A stretch of DNA of 64,000 nucleotides from Salinibacterium sp. ZJ450 (GTDB lineage Bacteria; Actinomycetota; Actinomycetes; Actinomycetales; Microbacteriaceae). Location of the stretch: the NCBI RefSeq assembly GCF_011751885.2, contig NZ_CP061771.1, positions 620,001 through 684,000 of the forward strand, read 5' to 3'. Position 1 is the stretch's first letter; each line of letters starts with the position of its first letter. The translations under genes were made by a program, and so were the position numbers. Shown here piece after piece: positions 44,045 to 52,848 of this stretch. The notes beneath the pieces were generated by a model that saw nothing but the letters and a program-made list of their open reading frames with translations, was not told the origin of the DNA and searched no databases.

Positions 44045-46882
44045 ATGGACTTCGACCTCGACCGGATGGGCTGGCGCCAATTCGAGCATCTCGTGCAGGC
44101 CCTTTCCCTTGCGGAACTCGGTAATGGTGTGCAGATATTCGGGGACGGCGTTGACGGGGGACGAGAAGCCACTTTTGACGGTCCTGTGCAATTCCCTCAA
44201 GGAAGCGGGGAGCTCTGGGACGGCTACGGAATCATTCAAGCGAAGCACCGCACTTTCCCGGGTGATCCGCAGAAGAATGCCGATGAGGTCATCGCCCAGA
44301 TTCGCACTGAACTGTCGAAATTCGAGGCGGACGTTTTTGGAGCAGTGAAACGGAAGCGGAAGCCGAAGTACTTCCTCTTCGCGACTAATGTCCGACTATC
44401 CCCAGGTGACGAATCCGGCGGAATCGATCGAGTCGAAGCCGAACTCGAGTCGTGGGAGACCAAGCTCAATCTCAAGGGCACTTTCGTTTGGCACTACGCC
44501 AACATCTGCCGGATGCTCGAGAAGCACGAATCCATCAGGCGATCTTTCGCCGGCTTCGTTACCCCAGGCGACGTCCTATCTGAACTGATGAACCACTTTG
44601 GAGTGGCCACCGGAGCGATCGCCACGCAGCTTCGTGTTCACGCAGCCCAGCAGCTTCGGTCTCGACAGTGGGTTGACCTCGGGGACAGTGGCGGCGACGG
44701 CGATGACCGGCTAGCGCTGAGCCAGGTAGGCATCGATCTGCCCGCCATCATTCCCGCCCGCCTCATTGACAGCGGCGCCGAAGAGCCGGCTCGGGAAGTG
44801 CGGGTGTTGCAGCACGTCGTGGAACGCGGGGACACAAATCTCCGGGATGCGTACGACGCCGGCGACGGGATTGGCATTGTCATCGTGGGCGGCCCGGGGC
44901 AAGGTAAGAGCACAATCGGCCACCTCATATGCCAGGCCTATCGAGTTGCGTTGCTTTCCGACGCGGCAGCGAGTCTGCCGGGAAACATAAAACCGGTACT
45001 CGAGGCAACCCGAGCGCACATGGCCGAAATGGGTGTAGCCGTGCCCGTCAATCGCAGATGGCCCATCTACGTCGAGCTGTCGAAGTTTGGGGATGCTGTC
45101 GCAGCCGATCCTGAAACCTCACTTCTGAAACACATCGCAAGTGGCATCACTGTCGAGGGCGAAACGTTGAGGGCCAACCAGCTTAACAAGTGGAAGGCTG
45201 ATTGGCCCTGGCTAGTGGTTCTCGACGGGCTGGATGAAGTGGCGGAGATCGAAACGCGGCAGCGCGTCGTCAACCGGATCGCCGACTTCGTAACCGAAAG
45301 CAGGCTGCATAACCACGACGTCTTGATCGTCGCCACCACCCGACCTCAGGGGTACCGCGAGGAATTTGCTGAGTTCGAGCCGGAGCGACTTGAGCTGCGC
45401 AGCTTGACTTCCGCGGAGGGTTTGGATTACGGCAAACGACTCGTCGAGATTCGCCATGCCCCGATCCCTGACAAGATTCCGGATATAACTATGCGATTGG
45501 AGGCGGCGACTCACAGCGACCTCACCAGTCGGTTGATGCGCTCTCCGCTGCAGGTCACCATCATGGCGATCCTCCTTGAGAGCGTCGCGAGGGTTCCGAG
45601 CACCAAGCACGCGCTGTTCGACGCCTACTACAAGACCATTTACTCGCGAGAGGTAGGGAGAGCGGGAAACTTAGGCAGTTTGCTCGAGCTCCATCGTGAG
45701 CACATCGATTTTGTGCACGAGCAAGTCGGTCTCCGCTTGCAAATCAAATCTGAAATGCCGGGCGAGTCCGAAGCAATGCTCAGCGATCAGGATCTCGAGC
45801 AGCTGTTCCGCGTCCGCCTGACCAAATCGGGCTTCGAAGAACCTGAAGTCACGCGATTGTCGACGAACTTGATGAACGCGGCGAAGAATAGGGTTGTACT
45901 CCTTGTTGGCAAGCAAGCGGGCCACGTTGCGTTCGAGGTGCGCTCCTTGCAGGAGTACATGGCTGCGCGGGCTCTGTCCACAGGACCAGACGACAAGGTC
46001 CTAGACCGAATCGATGCGCTCGCTCCGTCCTCCTTTTGGCGCCACACGATGCTGCTTTTTCTGGGGCGCGCGTTCACGAAAGAGCACCTCCGCGACAGCA
46101 TCATAGTGCGCATCCGGCAACTCGATACCGGCAGTTCTGCCGGACTCTTCCTCGGCTACGGCGAGATGCTCGCAATCGACCTGCTCGAGGACGATGTCGC
46201 GGTAACGGTGCCGCGTGTCAGACGCACTCTTCTCGAGCACTCGTTAGGGGCGCTCCGACGATGGCCCCGTCCTGAACTTCTCAAGCTCGCGACGGTTGCA
46301 AAGCCGTTCGTGGATACGAAGGATGCAACTGAAGCCACACTCGTTCGACGTCTCATCACTGAGGCTTTCGAGTCCAGCGGCAGGGCGCACATCAGCGCCG
46401 TGCTCGTACTCAAGACGTGGAAGAACAAGCCTGGATTAGCTGGGGCGTTTGCCAATCTCATGCTGGAACGCAACCAGAACTGGCGGCCTGACCCCGCCCG
46501 TGACCGTGACGTTCGACCCAAGTACTCCGCGCGTGACATTTTTGCGGACTCGTTTCCCGATGAAGACCTTGCGGAAGACAAGCAAGTAGGGCGAGACGCG
46601 ATCCTCACCCTGCTGAATAATCACAAGATGCCGCGCGACACCAGTGCGGCAGAGGCAAGCAGCTACGCACTCCAGCGGGCGAAATTGACTGATGCCCTTC
46701 CTCTGCAGCCCCTCTTTGAGGACCCCGAGCTAGAACAGCGGATGATGCAAGCCGTCGACAGTTTGTCGACGTCCGATGCCGTCGCGGCGACTTGGATGCA
46801 GCAAATCATTTCCATCGTCGATGAGCGGCGACCAGTTGGGACTGATCCACGAATCACGGAACTCGTCGAGGCGGCAGAATGA
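44045..46882 (+). CDS. NACHT NTPase with N-terminal PD-(D/E)xK nuclease-like domain (candidate defence protein)
   Basis: A 945-residue protein. Residues 8-170 look like a restriction-endonuclease fold: E14 in RQFEHLVQAL, then GDGVDGGREATF (D37, E41) and GIIQAKHR (Q65-A-K67), matching the E...D...E/QxK pattern. The NACHT/STAND NTPase follows, with Walker A GGPGQGKST at 282-290 and Walker B LVVLDGLDEV at 390-399, then NACHT-associated helices (LMRSPLQVTIMAILLE, FEVRSLQEYMAARAL). Residues about 640-945 are helical repeats, probably the sensor. The ATG overlaps nothing upstream; the stop overlaps the helicase start by 4 bp. Bacterial NACHT proteins are known anti-phage sensors; nuclease output is inferred. 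Confidence 0.82.
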   Translation: MDFDLDRMGWRQFEHLVQALSLAELGNGVQIFGDGVDGGREATFDGPVQFPQGSGELWDGYGIIQAKHRTFPGDPQKNADEVIAQIRTELSKFEADVFGAVKRKRKPKYFLFATNVRLSPGDESGGIDRVEAELESWETKLNLKGTFVWHYANICRMLEKHESIRRSFAGFVTPGDVLSELMNHFGVATGAIATQLRVHAAQQLRSRQWVDLGDSGGDGDDRLALSQVGIDLPAIIPARLIDSGAEEPAREVRVLQHVVERGDTNLRDAYDAGDGIGIVIVGGPGQGKSTIGHLICQAYRVALLSDAAASLPGNIKPVLEATRAHMAEMGVAVPVNRRWPIYVELSKFGDAVAADPETSLLKHIASGITVEGETLRANQLNKWKADWPWLVVLDGLDEVAEIETRQRVVNRIADFVTESRLHNHDVLIVATTRPQGYREEFAEFEPERLELRSLTSAEGLDYGKRLVEIRHAPIPDKIPDITMRLEAATHSDLTSRLMRSPLQVTIMAILLESVARVPSTKHALFDAYYKTIYSREVGRAGNLGSLLELHREHIDFVHEQVGLRLQIKSEMPGESEAMLSDQDLEQLFRVRLTKSGFEEPEVTRLSTNLMNAAKNRVVLLVGKQAGHVAFEVRSLQEYMAARALSTGPDDKVLDRIDALAPSSFWRHTMLLFLGRAFTKEHLRDSIIVRIRQLDTGSSAGLFLGYGEMLAIDLLEDDVAVTVPRVRRTLLEHSLGALRRWPRPELLKLATVAKPFVDTKDATEATLVRRLITEAFESSGRAHISAVLVLKTWKNKPGLAGAFANLMLERNQNWRPDPARDRDVRPKYSARDIFADSFPDEDLAEDKQVGRDAILTLLNNHKMPRDTSAAEASSYALQRAKLTDALPLQPLFEDPELEQRMMQAVDSLSTSDAVAATWMQQIISIVDERRPVGTDPRITELVEAAE

Positions 46883-49422
46883 ATGACTTCGCGAGCCAAC
46901 TCTCATCATTTGGGAGCAACGCCTTCACAGCACTCCGCCCTGCGCAGCTTGACGTGCTGGAGCAGTATGGCAATACGTTTGCAAGCTCACCTGACATTGG
47001 GATTGAGCTTCCGACGGGCGCGGGAAAGACGCTCATCGCTCTGCTCATCGCGGATTTTGCGCTCGATCGCGGCCTGCGGGTGTCCTATCTCACGGGGACC
47101 CGACAACTTGCAAATCAAGTCATAACGCAGGCGGAGGGCTTACCCGGGCTGGACGTACGGCAGTTCTATGGCAAGAACTATCCGGCTGCCGATCTCCTCG
47201 CGTATAACCGGGCCGAGGCGCTCGGCATTATGAATTACTGGGTCTACTTCAACGCCTCGCCGAAGGTCGAGCCCGCTGACCTCATTCTCTTCGACGATGC
47301 GCATCTTGCAGAGCAGGCATTGGCCGGGATGTATACGCTTCGCGTCGGGCGGGAAAGTGCTGAAGCGGCAAGCCTTTACCAGGCCATCTGTAACGCAATC
47401 GATCAGACCGCACCAGGACTGTACCCCCTACTACCTGCGCTTCGAGACGGCGCGGTTCCGCGAACCGTTGCGCCCGAACTCATCTCCTTCTTTGACTGGG
47501 AACGAGCGCTCACCGTCGTCCACGACCTCATCGATGAGTCTGAGCTTCTCAAGTCGGACACCTCCGCGTTCTTTGCGTGGCGGGCAATCAAGAGCAACCT
47601 TGCGCGGTGCGGGGTGCTGGTCGGCCCAACTGCAATCGAAATCCGCCCGTACCACATACCGACACAGACAATTCCGGGATACACCAAATCACGGGAGAGG
47701 GTGTACCTCTCAGCGACGCTTGGGCAGGTCGGGGACATTCAGCGTCGTCTCGGAACGCGTCCTGTAACCACCATTCGGCCGAAGGACAGTTCGCCAACGG
47801 GTATTCCACGGCTTGGCCGGCGAACCTTCCTTGTGAACCCCGGTCTGGAACAGAGCCTAGAAGGAAATTCGTGGTCTTTCGCGATGGAGCAGGTCGAGCA
47901 GGCTGCTAAACACCCGGGTGGCCGGGTCGCTTGGTTGTGCGCCAGCACCCCTGAAGCCAACGAGATTGAGAAGCGGCTTACTGACCTCGGCAGCCGGGTA
48001 TTTCGGCTGAAGCAAGGAGATGACTCCGCCGTGGAACGATGGCAAGAGGTCCCTTTTGCGCACCTTGTCACCGCCGGCCGATTCGATGGGCTCGACTTTC
48101 CGGATGATGTGTGTCGTCTCGTCATCGTTCCAAGTGTGCCTGCGGCCTCTACTGAGTTCGAGCGCTTTGTGGTTGCCTATCTCGGTGACGCGGCTTACAT
48201 GCGTTATCGAGTTGGCCAACGAGTAACACAGGCGCTCGGAAGAGCGAATCGAACGCCGGGCGATGCGGCGCTCTATATCGGTCTCGATCCCGCGCTCGGC
48301 GCAGACGTGCGTGAAGCAGTGGCAACGGGAATTCAACTCCATGGCGGCTCTTGGAACGCCGTCCGGGAGGCGGCGGCCTCGTTTTGGACCCAGGTCGAGG
48401 ATCCCAAGCAGCAGGCGGTCGACGCGGACAGCGCCAAGGTCCGCCGGACACGACCCGGCCGACAGGTTGGAGCCTCGGCCGCAGACAGTGCGCCGTCCGA
48501 AATTGCTGCAGTGACTCGACTGTGGCTCGGGGACAGCGAGGGTGCAGCAACAAATGCTGCCAGGGCTGCCGAACTGCTCGATGGGTCGGGCGAATTGGAA
48601 CATGCCGCGTTTTGGAGCTACGTGGAGGCTCATAGCTATTTCGTTGGACGATCGGGGGAGGATGAAGGACGAGCCCGCAAAGCATTGCAGACGGCTGTCG
48701 CTTCGGCGCCGCAGACCGCTTGGTTCGTGCGACTCCAGCGGACCGTTCATGCGATGGAGGGCACTGCGCCCGGCGATTCCTCCTTGGATTCCGTCTTTCT
48801 CGCCTGGGACGAATGGATTCGCGAGAGTGGGTCACGCGTTCTTCAGGTATTGGCTACGGCTCGACAAGGCCTGCAAGGTCGCATGGAAGAACAGAACGAG
48901 GCGTTGGCGACATTGGGTCGGTTATGTGGTCTCAACGTACGGCGGAACGCTTCCCCACGGCCAAGTGGCAGTAGATGGGCATGGGCTACGGCCGGTACGG
49001 GTCACCTCCGACTTCTGATGGCGCGTGACGGACATAGTGGGCGTGTTGAGCGCGACGACGTGAATGAGCTCCTTGCAATCGTCCTCGAGGAAGAGACGCT
49101 TCACCCGCGATCTCGCGTCTCGGGCTGCCTCGTGACCGAAGCAACCACACTCACTGAGGCTGCGGCGCTGGCTGCGGCAAGTGATCGGATATCGTTCGTC
49201 GAAATCGGAGCAGCCGTCGCCCTCTACGACCTCATGGCGGAACGGTTCACTGATTACGTGTCTGCAAGTGGAACCGGATCCGCTCGGGAGCGCGGGGCAG
49301 CACGCATAGCGCTCGAGCATCGCCTCCCAGCCGGCAATTGGCTTGCTGACCTAACCGGTCCGCGAGGTGTGGAGTTCACGACCGCGATTGATGTGAGAAA
49401 CGCGTTCGCCGCTAAGCGGTAG
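46879..49422 (+). CDS. DinG/XPD-like DEAH-type helicase with helical C-terminal extension
   Basis: An 847-residue SF2 helicase coupled to the NACHT gene (ATGA overlap). Motifs: Q-like RPAQ at 20-23, I PTGAGKT at 45-51, II DDAH at 139-142, III SAT at 278-280, GRFDGLDFP near 400-408 (as in DinG/XPD), and VI QALGRANRT at 451-459. The Fe-S cluster Cys of XPD/DinG are not evident. Residues about 500-847 lack helicase motifs and read as helical, TPR-like repeats. It probably opens or tracks along nucleic acid for, or licenses, the NACHT nuclease. No helicase-nuclease fusion is present. Confidence 0.82.
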   Translation: MNDFASQLSSFGSNAFTALRPAQLDVLEQYGNTFASSPDIGIELPTGAGKTLIALLIADFALDRGLRVSYLTGTRQLANQVITQAEGLPGLDVRQFYGKNYPAADLLAYNRAEALGIMNYWVYFNASPKVEPADLILFDDAHLAEQALAGMYTLRVGRESAEAASLYQAICNAIDQTAPGLYPLLPALRDGAVPRTVAPELISFFDWERALTVVHDLIDESELLKSDTSAFFAWRAIKSNLARCGVLVGPTAIEIRPYHIPTQTIPGYTKSRERVYLSATLGQVGDIQRRLGTRPVTTIRPKDSSPTGIPRLGRRTFLVNPGLEQSLEGNSWSFAMEQVEQAAKHPGGRVAWLCASTPEANEIEKRLTDLGSRVFRLKQGDDSAVERWQEVPFAHLVTAGRFDGLDFPDDVCRLVIVPSVPAASTEFERFVVAYLGDAAYMRYRVGQRVTQALGRANRTPGDAALYIGLDPALGADVREAVATGIQLHGGSWNAVREAAASFWTQVEDPKQQAVDADSAKVRRTRPGRQVGASAADSAPSEIAAVTRLWLGDSEGAATNAARAAELLDGSGELEHAAFWSYVEAHSYFVGRSGEDEGRARKALQTAVASAPQTAWFVRLQRTVHAMEGTAPGDSSLDSVFLAWDEWIRESGSRVLQVLATARQGLQGRMEEQNEALATLGRLCGLNVRRNASPRPSGSRWAWATAGTGHLRLLMARDGHSGRVERDDVNELLAIVLEEETLHPRSRVSGCLVTEATTLTEAAALAAASDRISFVEIGAAVALYDLMAERFTDYVSASGTGSARERGAARIALEHRLPAGNWLADLTGPRGVEFTTAIDVRNAFAAKR

Positions 49423-49807
49423 GTCAAGGCCTCCGCGCTACCTAAACGCGCGACATGTCCGCGCCGATCCTGCAGAAACTCGAGTGGTCTCACGGATGTG
49501 CCGCTGCACGTCGAAGGAACCCGCGACAAAGTGCCCATTCGGCAAATCGGGTGGGTTAGGGGGCGCAGATAGAGTGAGCCCGGTGCTCTGATTCAGTTCA
49601 GAGCACCGGGTTTTCCTGCTGGCAAGAATCTCTACTGAGCTGAGGGGGTGGCGATGCGACTCAGCCCCGGCGACGTTCGTTGCCTTCAGCCGCGCCACCA
49701 CGGCTCGAAGATTACGAGCAGAGGAACACGTACCGACGCTACAGGGCCTGGATGGCAGCGATTCCAGTGCAACAAGGCTTAGTCGGGTCTGCTGTAAGAA
49801 TGGGCGC
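49423..49807. other. Non-coding stretch after the helicase gene
   Basis: No convincing gene is seen on either strand. The segment holds the strong terminator at 49579-49614. No copy of the ssrA 3' end, which would mark the far edge of the island, was found here. Confidence 0.6.
49579..49614 (+). terminator. Strong intrinsic terminator
   Basis: CCCGGTGCTCTGA (49579-49591) pairs perfectly over 13 bp with TCAGAGCACCGGG (49598-49610). The loop is TTCAGT and TTTT follows. It is the best Rho-independent terminator in the window and could end the defence operon, 157 bp after the helicase stop. Confidence 0.88.
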
Positions 49808-50191
49808 ATGACGCGCTGGCCGCAGGTACTCATCGCCTTCGTCGTTGTGCTCGGTGTCACCGGGTGCACGCAGGTCTACACCGAACGCTCGGGTGACGTG
49901 CCACCAGAGCTCTACGACATCGCTGACCCCAACGACATGATCCCCGGGGTCGCTTGGGCGGGCGGGGACACGGATGTATGGCTGGTGCTCACTTGGGGGA
50001 GCTCGTCATGCCCTTGGGAGCCGAAAGAAATCCGCGAGATCGGGGACGCCATCTACGAGATTCGCATCGAGAAGACCGGGGGCTGGTTCTGCACCGCCGA
50101 CCTTGCCCCAATGGTCTATAGCCTCCCGGCGCCCGTGACCCGGGGCACCCCGGTGACTGTGCACCTCGGTTCAAGAATCGTAGGGCTCTAA
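49808..50191 (+). CDS. Predicted lipoprotein of unknown function
   Basis: A 127-residue protein with a lipoprotein signal: a hydrophobic helix IAFVVVLGV (about 9-17) ending in the lipobox VTGC (Cys20). The mature part has two more Cys (about 68 and 94), an aromatic-rich core (WAGGDTDVWLVLTWGSSSCPW) and ends in HLGSRIVGL. No family recognised. The ATG is preceded by no strong ribosome binding site. The low GC of the flanks and the location suggest accessory DNA. Confidence 0.65.
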   Translation: MTRWPQVLIAFVVVLGVTGCTQVYTERSGDVPPELYDIADPNDMIPGVAWAGGDTDVWLVLTWGSSSCPWEPKEIREIGDAIYEIRIEKTGGWFCTADLAPMVYSLPAPVTRGTPVTVHLGSRIVGL

Positions 50192-50279
50192 ACAGCAAAC
50201 CGAGCACCCTTCGTGTAAATGATGGACGCAGCCCAGTCCCTTCACCGCACGATGATCGTCATGCTGGCGGCCGATTCCT

Positions 50280-50390
50280 ATGGCCCCGTCACCCACCCGA
50301 TTTGCCGAATGGGACAAAGTGCGAGGGGCTGTCGATGAAGGGAAAACGATCGAGCAGTTGTTCAAGAGCCACGGGGTGCTGTACGCCTAA
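50280..50390 (+). CDS. Possible 36-residue protein
   Basis: A short frame starting MAPSPTRFAEWDKVRGAVDE and ending SHGVLYA. The composition looks protein-like and helical (VDEGKTIEQLF), but only a weak purine tract precedes the ATG, and it could be the tail of a decayed gene. It sits in an otherwise empty gap of about 270 bp. Confidence 0.28.
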   Translation: MAPSPTRFAEWDKVRGAVDEGKTIEQLFKSHGVLYA

Positions 50391-50462
50391 GCCGTAACCC
50401 GCGCGCGCACCCGATGCCAGTCGATATCGATGAGAATAGTTCGCTGTGCCCGATAGAGTGCC

Positions 50463-51035
50463 GTGGTGGATTGGCTTATCAACTCGAACGCGGCTGTGAC
50501 GGTGACTGGCGCGCTGTTAGGCGTGGTGGGCACGCTGGTTGCCGCTGGTATTGCCCTCGGCGGTCTTCTTTGGACATTCCGTCATGAGCGTCGCGAGCGA
50601 GCCGAGGAACGGTTTGACCGCGCTCTTCAGGCCCTTATGGAAGCACTGGGGCGACGAGCTGAGCAGCTAGATGAGTGGGTGTCGACGCCGTCGCACACAC
50701 GCAATATGAGGGGTGAAATCTCGACAAGCTGGCCCAAGAGCCGCGACCGGAGTGGAGGTCCCCTGGACGCCGATGTGCAGACGGCTGCGGATGTTGCCCA
50801 TATGTTGGCTCGCGGTGACGATCAAGTTCAGGCGTTGGCGACCGTCGCGGAGACAATCTACATGCTGAAGCGCGGCCGTATCGGATGGCAGATCGGCACA
50901 TGCGGTCAGATCGTCGGAGACATTCGAAAATGGAGGTCGGGAAAGCTCTCGACTCAAGCTTTCCATGACCAGATGAAGGAACTGACCGCGACTGCTTTGG
51001 CGCATGAGGATGCGCTCGCGCGCGAATCCGTCTAA
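50463..51035 (+). CDS. Single-pass membrane protein of unknown function
   Basis: A 190-residue protein. One N-terminal hydrophobic segment (about residues 10-37, AVTVTGALLGVVGTLVAAGIALGGLLWTF) is followed by a long, basic-acidic cytoplasmic helix, RHERRERAEERFDRALQALMEALGRRAEQLDEW. The rest is helical and soluble, with LARGDDQVQALATVAETIYMLKRG. The topology is N-out, C-in by the positive-inside rule. No family recognised. GTG 50463 or GTG 50466 is the start. Confidence 0.6.
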   Translation: MVDWLINSNAAVTVTGALLGVVGTLVAAGIALGGLLWTFRHERRERAEERFDRALQALMEALGRRAEQLDEWVSTPSHTRNMRGEISTSWPKSRDRSGGPLDADVQTAADVAHMLARGDDQVQALATVAETIYMLKRGRIGWQIGTCGQIVGDIRKWRSGKLSTQAFHDQMKELTATALAHEDALARESV

Positions 51036-51393
51036 GCGGGGGCTGCCTCATGCACTCCCCATGGGCTAAAGCGCAACACCTTTAGGCGCGCGAAGCGTTG
51101 CAGACGCGGTACATGGGCGGACAGGGCCGTCGAACGTCGTGTCGGCTGGGAACTGGGTTTGCGGGACAAGCTAGCTGCATGGGAATCTCCTTCTTCGATG
51201 AGACCATGCGCCGCGAGCTCTGGAAGTCCGAGAAATCATATGTGACATGACCGCGTATGCAAGGCCTAGATACTCTTTTTGGCGCTTGCTAGCGTTTGCC
51301 TTCCAGCCAAACGAGGTGAACCGGGGATGGTCAGTCGCCCGTACCGTGTGTGTCTGATCCGCCGAAATTGGCAACTCAACAAAGGAGCCAGAA
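51036..51393. other. Intergenic region without a supported gene
   Basis: About 360 bp with no convincing long frame. A 23-codon frame (51179-51250, MGISFFDETM...) looks protein-like but lacks support. A good AAAGGAG lies at 51380-51386, belonging to the next gene. Confidence 0.5.
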
Positions 51394-51816
51394 ATGCGAA
51401 AAATCGGATACATCGGTGCGGCAGCCGTGTTTGCGGCAGCGTTAATGATTCCCGCCGGTGCGGCGGCGGCTGCGCCAACAGAGGTGATACGAACCCAACT
51501 CGTAAGCGACCGGTTCAACACCTGCTCCGGGGAGCTCGTTACTTTCACTGGCGAGGCCACGATTTGGCAGAAGACACTTGCCGATGGGTCGAACAAGATA
51601 ACCCTCTTGATCCGCGGTGAGGGGACAGGCGAGAGCGGCAACGAATACATCGTCCACGTCAATAGCCTGCTGGTCTTCGACCCCTCAGTGGGGTTCGTAC
51701 TGGAGGACGACAAGATCACTCTCGTGAGCAAAGGGTCAGCCCCGAACGAGTCCCTCCGCATCCACTCCGTGCTCGGTTCTCCGGACAACACCTTCGAAAT
51801 AACCTGCCGAGGCTGA
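51394..51816 (+). CDS. Small secreted protein of unknown function
   Basis: A 140-residue protein with a Sec signal peptide (RK at 2-3, hydrophobic core to about residue 21, cleavage near AAAA-AP). The mature part is beta-rich with two Cys (about 44 and 138) that may pair, resembling in layout the secreted protein at 16651-17160, though sequence identity is low. AAAGGAGCC precedes the ATG with good spacing. It may belong to the accessory region. No function can be assigned. Confidence 0.72.
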   Translation: MRKIGYIGAAAVFAAALMIPAGAAAAAPTEVIRTQLVSDRFNTCSGELVTFTGEATIWQKTLADGSNKITLLIRGEGTGESGNEYIVHVNSLLVFDPSVGFVLEDDKITLVSKGSAPNESLRIHSVLGSPDNTFEITCRG

Positions 51817-51844
51817 GCAGCCCTTGCTGGGGCGACCTGCTCAT

Positions 51845-51960
51845 TTGTGCGACCGAGGAGACGGGACCACGCTTCAAGCGTGCGCGCCGAGACTTGCAAC
51901 GGCCCGGCGATCTGCTGGATCTGCGGGTCCTTGTCCGCTGTGACAGAGCTTTCGAATCTT
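51845..51960 (-). pseudogene. Possible remnant of a DNA-binding protein
   Basis: On the minus strand a frame reads DPQIQQIAGPLQVSARTLEAW, then SRLLGRTNEQ, which looks like a helix-turn-helix. It has no start or intact gene around it. Just upstream another frame (to about 52060) reads HPKPSPSEEDLVRLSPKPW before a stop. The two could be pieces of one frameshifted gene. Confidence 0.25.
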
Positions 51961-52086
51961 CACCGCCCTGCCGACTGCTCGAGCCAAGGCTTAGGTGACA
52001 GCCGTACGAGGTCTTCCTCCGACGGTGACGGCTTGGGATGTTGACCGCAGTATGACCGCGATCTTTCAAGCAAAGGGACTGAAAAA

Positions 52087-52848
52087 ATGACCGAAGTTGT
52101 ATTGAACGAAGAAGGCACTATCCAAGTGTTGGAGGAGCCCTTCGGCCTTGGCCGGTGGGAATCGTCAGAAACACAGATGTCGGCGCATGCGGCTGCATCA
52201 TTGGGCTTCATCGGTGCCGGCACAATAAACGCCGAAGTCAAGTCACTTGTACTACTGCGGCACTTGCTGAACTACAAGGAAGTGGAAGGGGAGTTGGGTA
52301 CGGAGCGATGGGGGGTCGCCATTCGTCTCGTCATCCTCGCTCAAAGCGCAGACCTTGAGGCCTCTCTGACCATTCCGCAGGTCGCAGCGAGGGCGGAGCT
52401 CAATGACTTACAAGCCAGCGCTATATTGCTCGTGCATGGCTACGAGCACGCTGGTTTGATTGATAAGTTCCCTGATTTTGCGTTCTTCAAGGGCCTCAAT
52501 GTGGAAAGTTACGCGAACTACACTCGCGCAAGCGATGACATCAAAGACTTCATTGGTGAACATCCCGAAGGTATCAAACCAGCGAAGCTCGGCGTGCAGA
52601 CGCGACCAAGCAGGAATGACGCTGACATGGCCACCGCTGTTGTAACGACGGTTGCCATAGCAGCGGTGGCCGACGGCAAGCCCTTTGATGCGTTCCGCCG
52701 CAGGCACCCTCTCTATACCGAGGATGACATGAATGTGGCTCGAGGCGTGTGGGAGAGGTTGGGTGAAGGATCGTTCGATCCCGGCATTGAACCATCCCTC
52801 GTTGCGCAGGCTCGCGCTCGTGATGCGTTGAGGAAGGCTGACAACTAG
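52087..52848 (+). CDS. Soluble protein of unknown function
   Basis: A 253-residue protein without membrane segments. Residues about 50-130 are helical, with SLVLLRHLLNYKEVEGELG and IPQVAARAELNDLQASAILLVHGYEHAGLI, which could be a winged-helix-like region. The rest, AKLGVQTRPSRNDADMATAVVTTVAIAAVADGKPFDAFRRRHPLY, is of unknown fold. AAAGGGA lies 8 bp before the ATG. The lower GC and lack of recognisable homologues suggest accessory DNA near the island. Confidence 0.6.
   Translation: MTEVVLNEEGTIQVLEEPFGLGRWESSETQMSAHAAASLGFIGAGTINAEVKSLVLLRHLLNYKEVEGELGTERWGVAIRLVILAQSADLEASLTIPQVAARAELNDLQASAILLVHGYEHAGLIDKFPDFAFFKGLNVESYANYTRASDDIKDFIGEHPEGIKPAKLGVQTRPSRNDADMATAVVTTVAIAAVADGKPFDAFRRRHPLYTEDDMNVARGVWERLGEGSFDPGIEPSLVAQARARDALRKADN

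Noticed and set aside
46879-49422. The helicase as an Fe-S XPD/DinG enzyme
   Set aside because: The four Cys of the Fe-S domain are not seen between motifs I and II, so only the fold, not the cluster, is supported.
51179-51250. A 23-codon frame starting MGISFFDETM
   Set aside because: It reads like protein but has no ribosome binding site and no recognisable family; too short to support.
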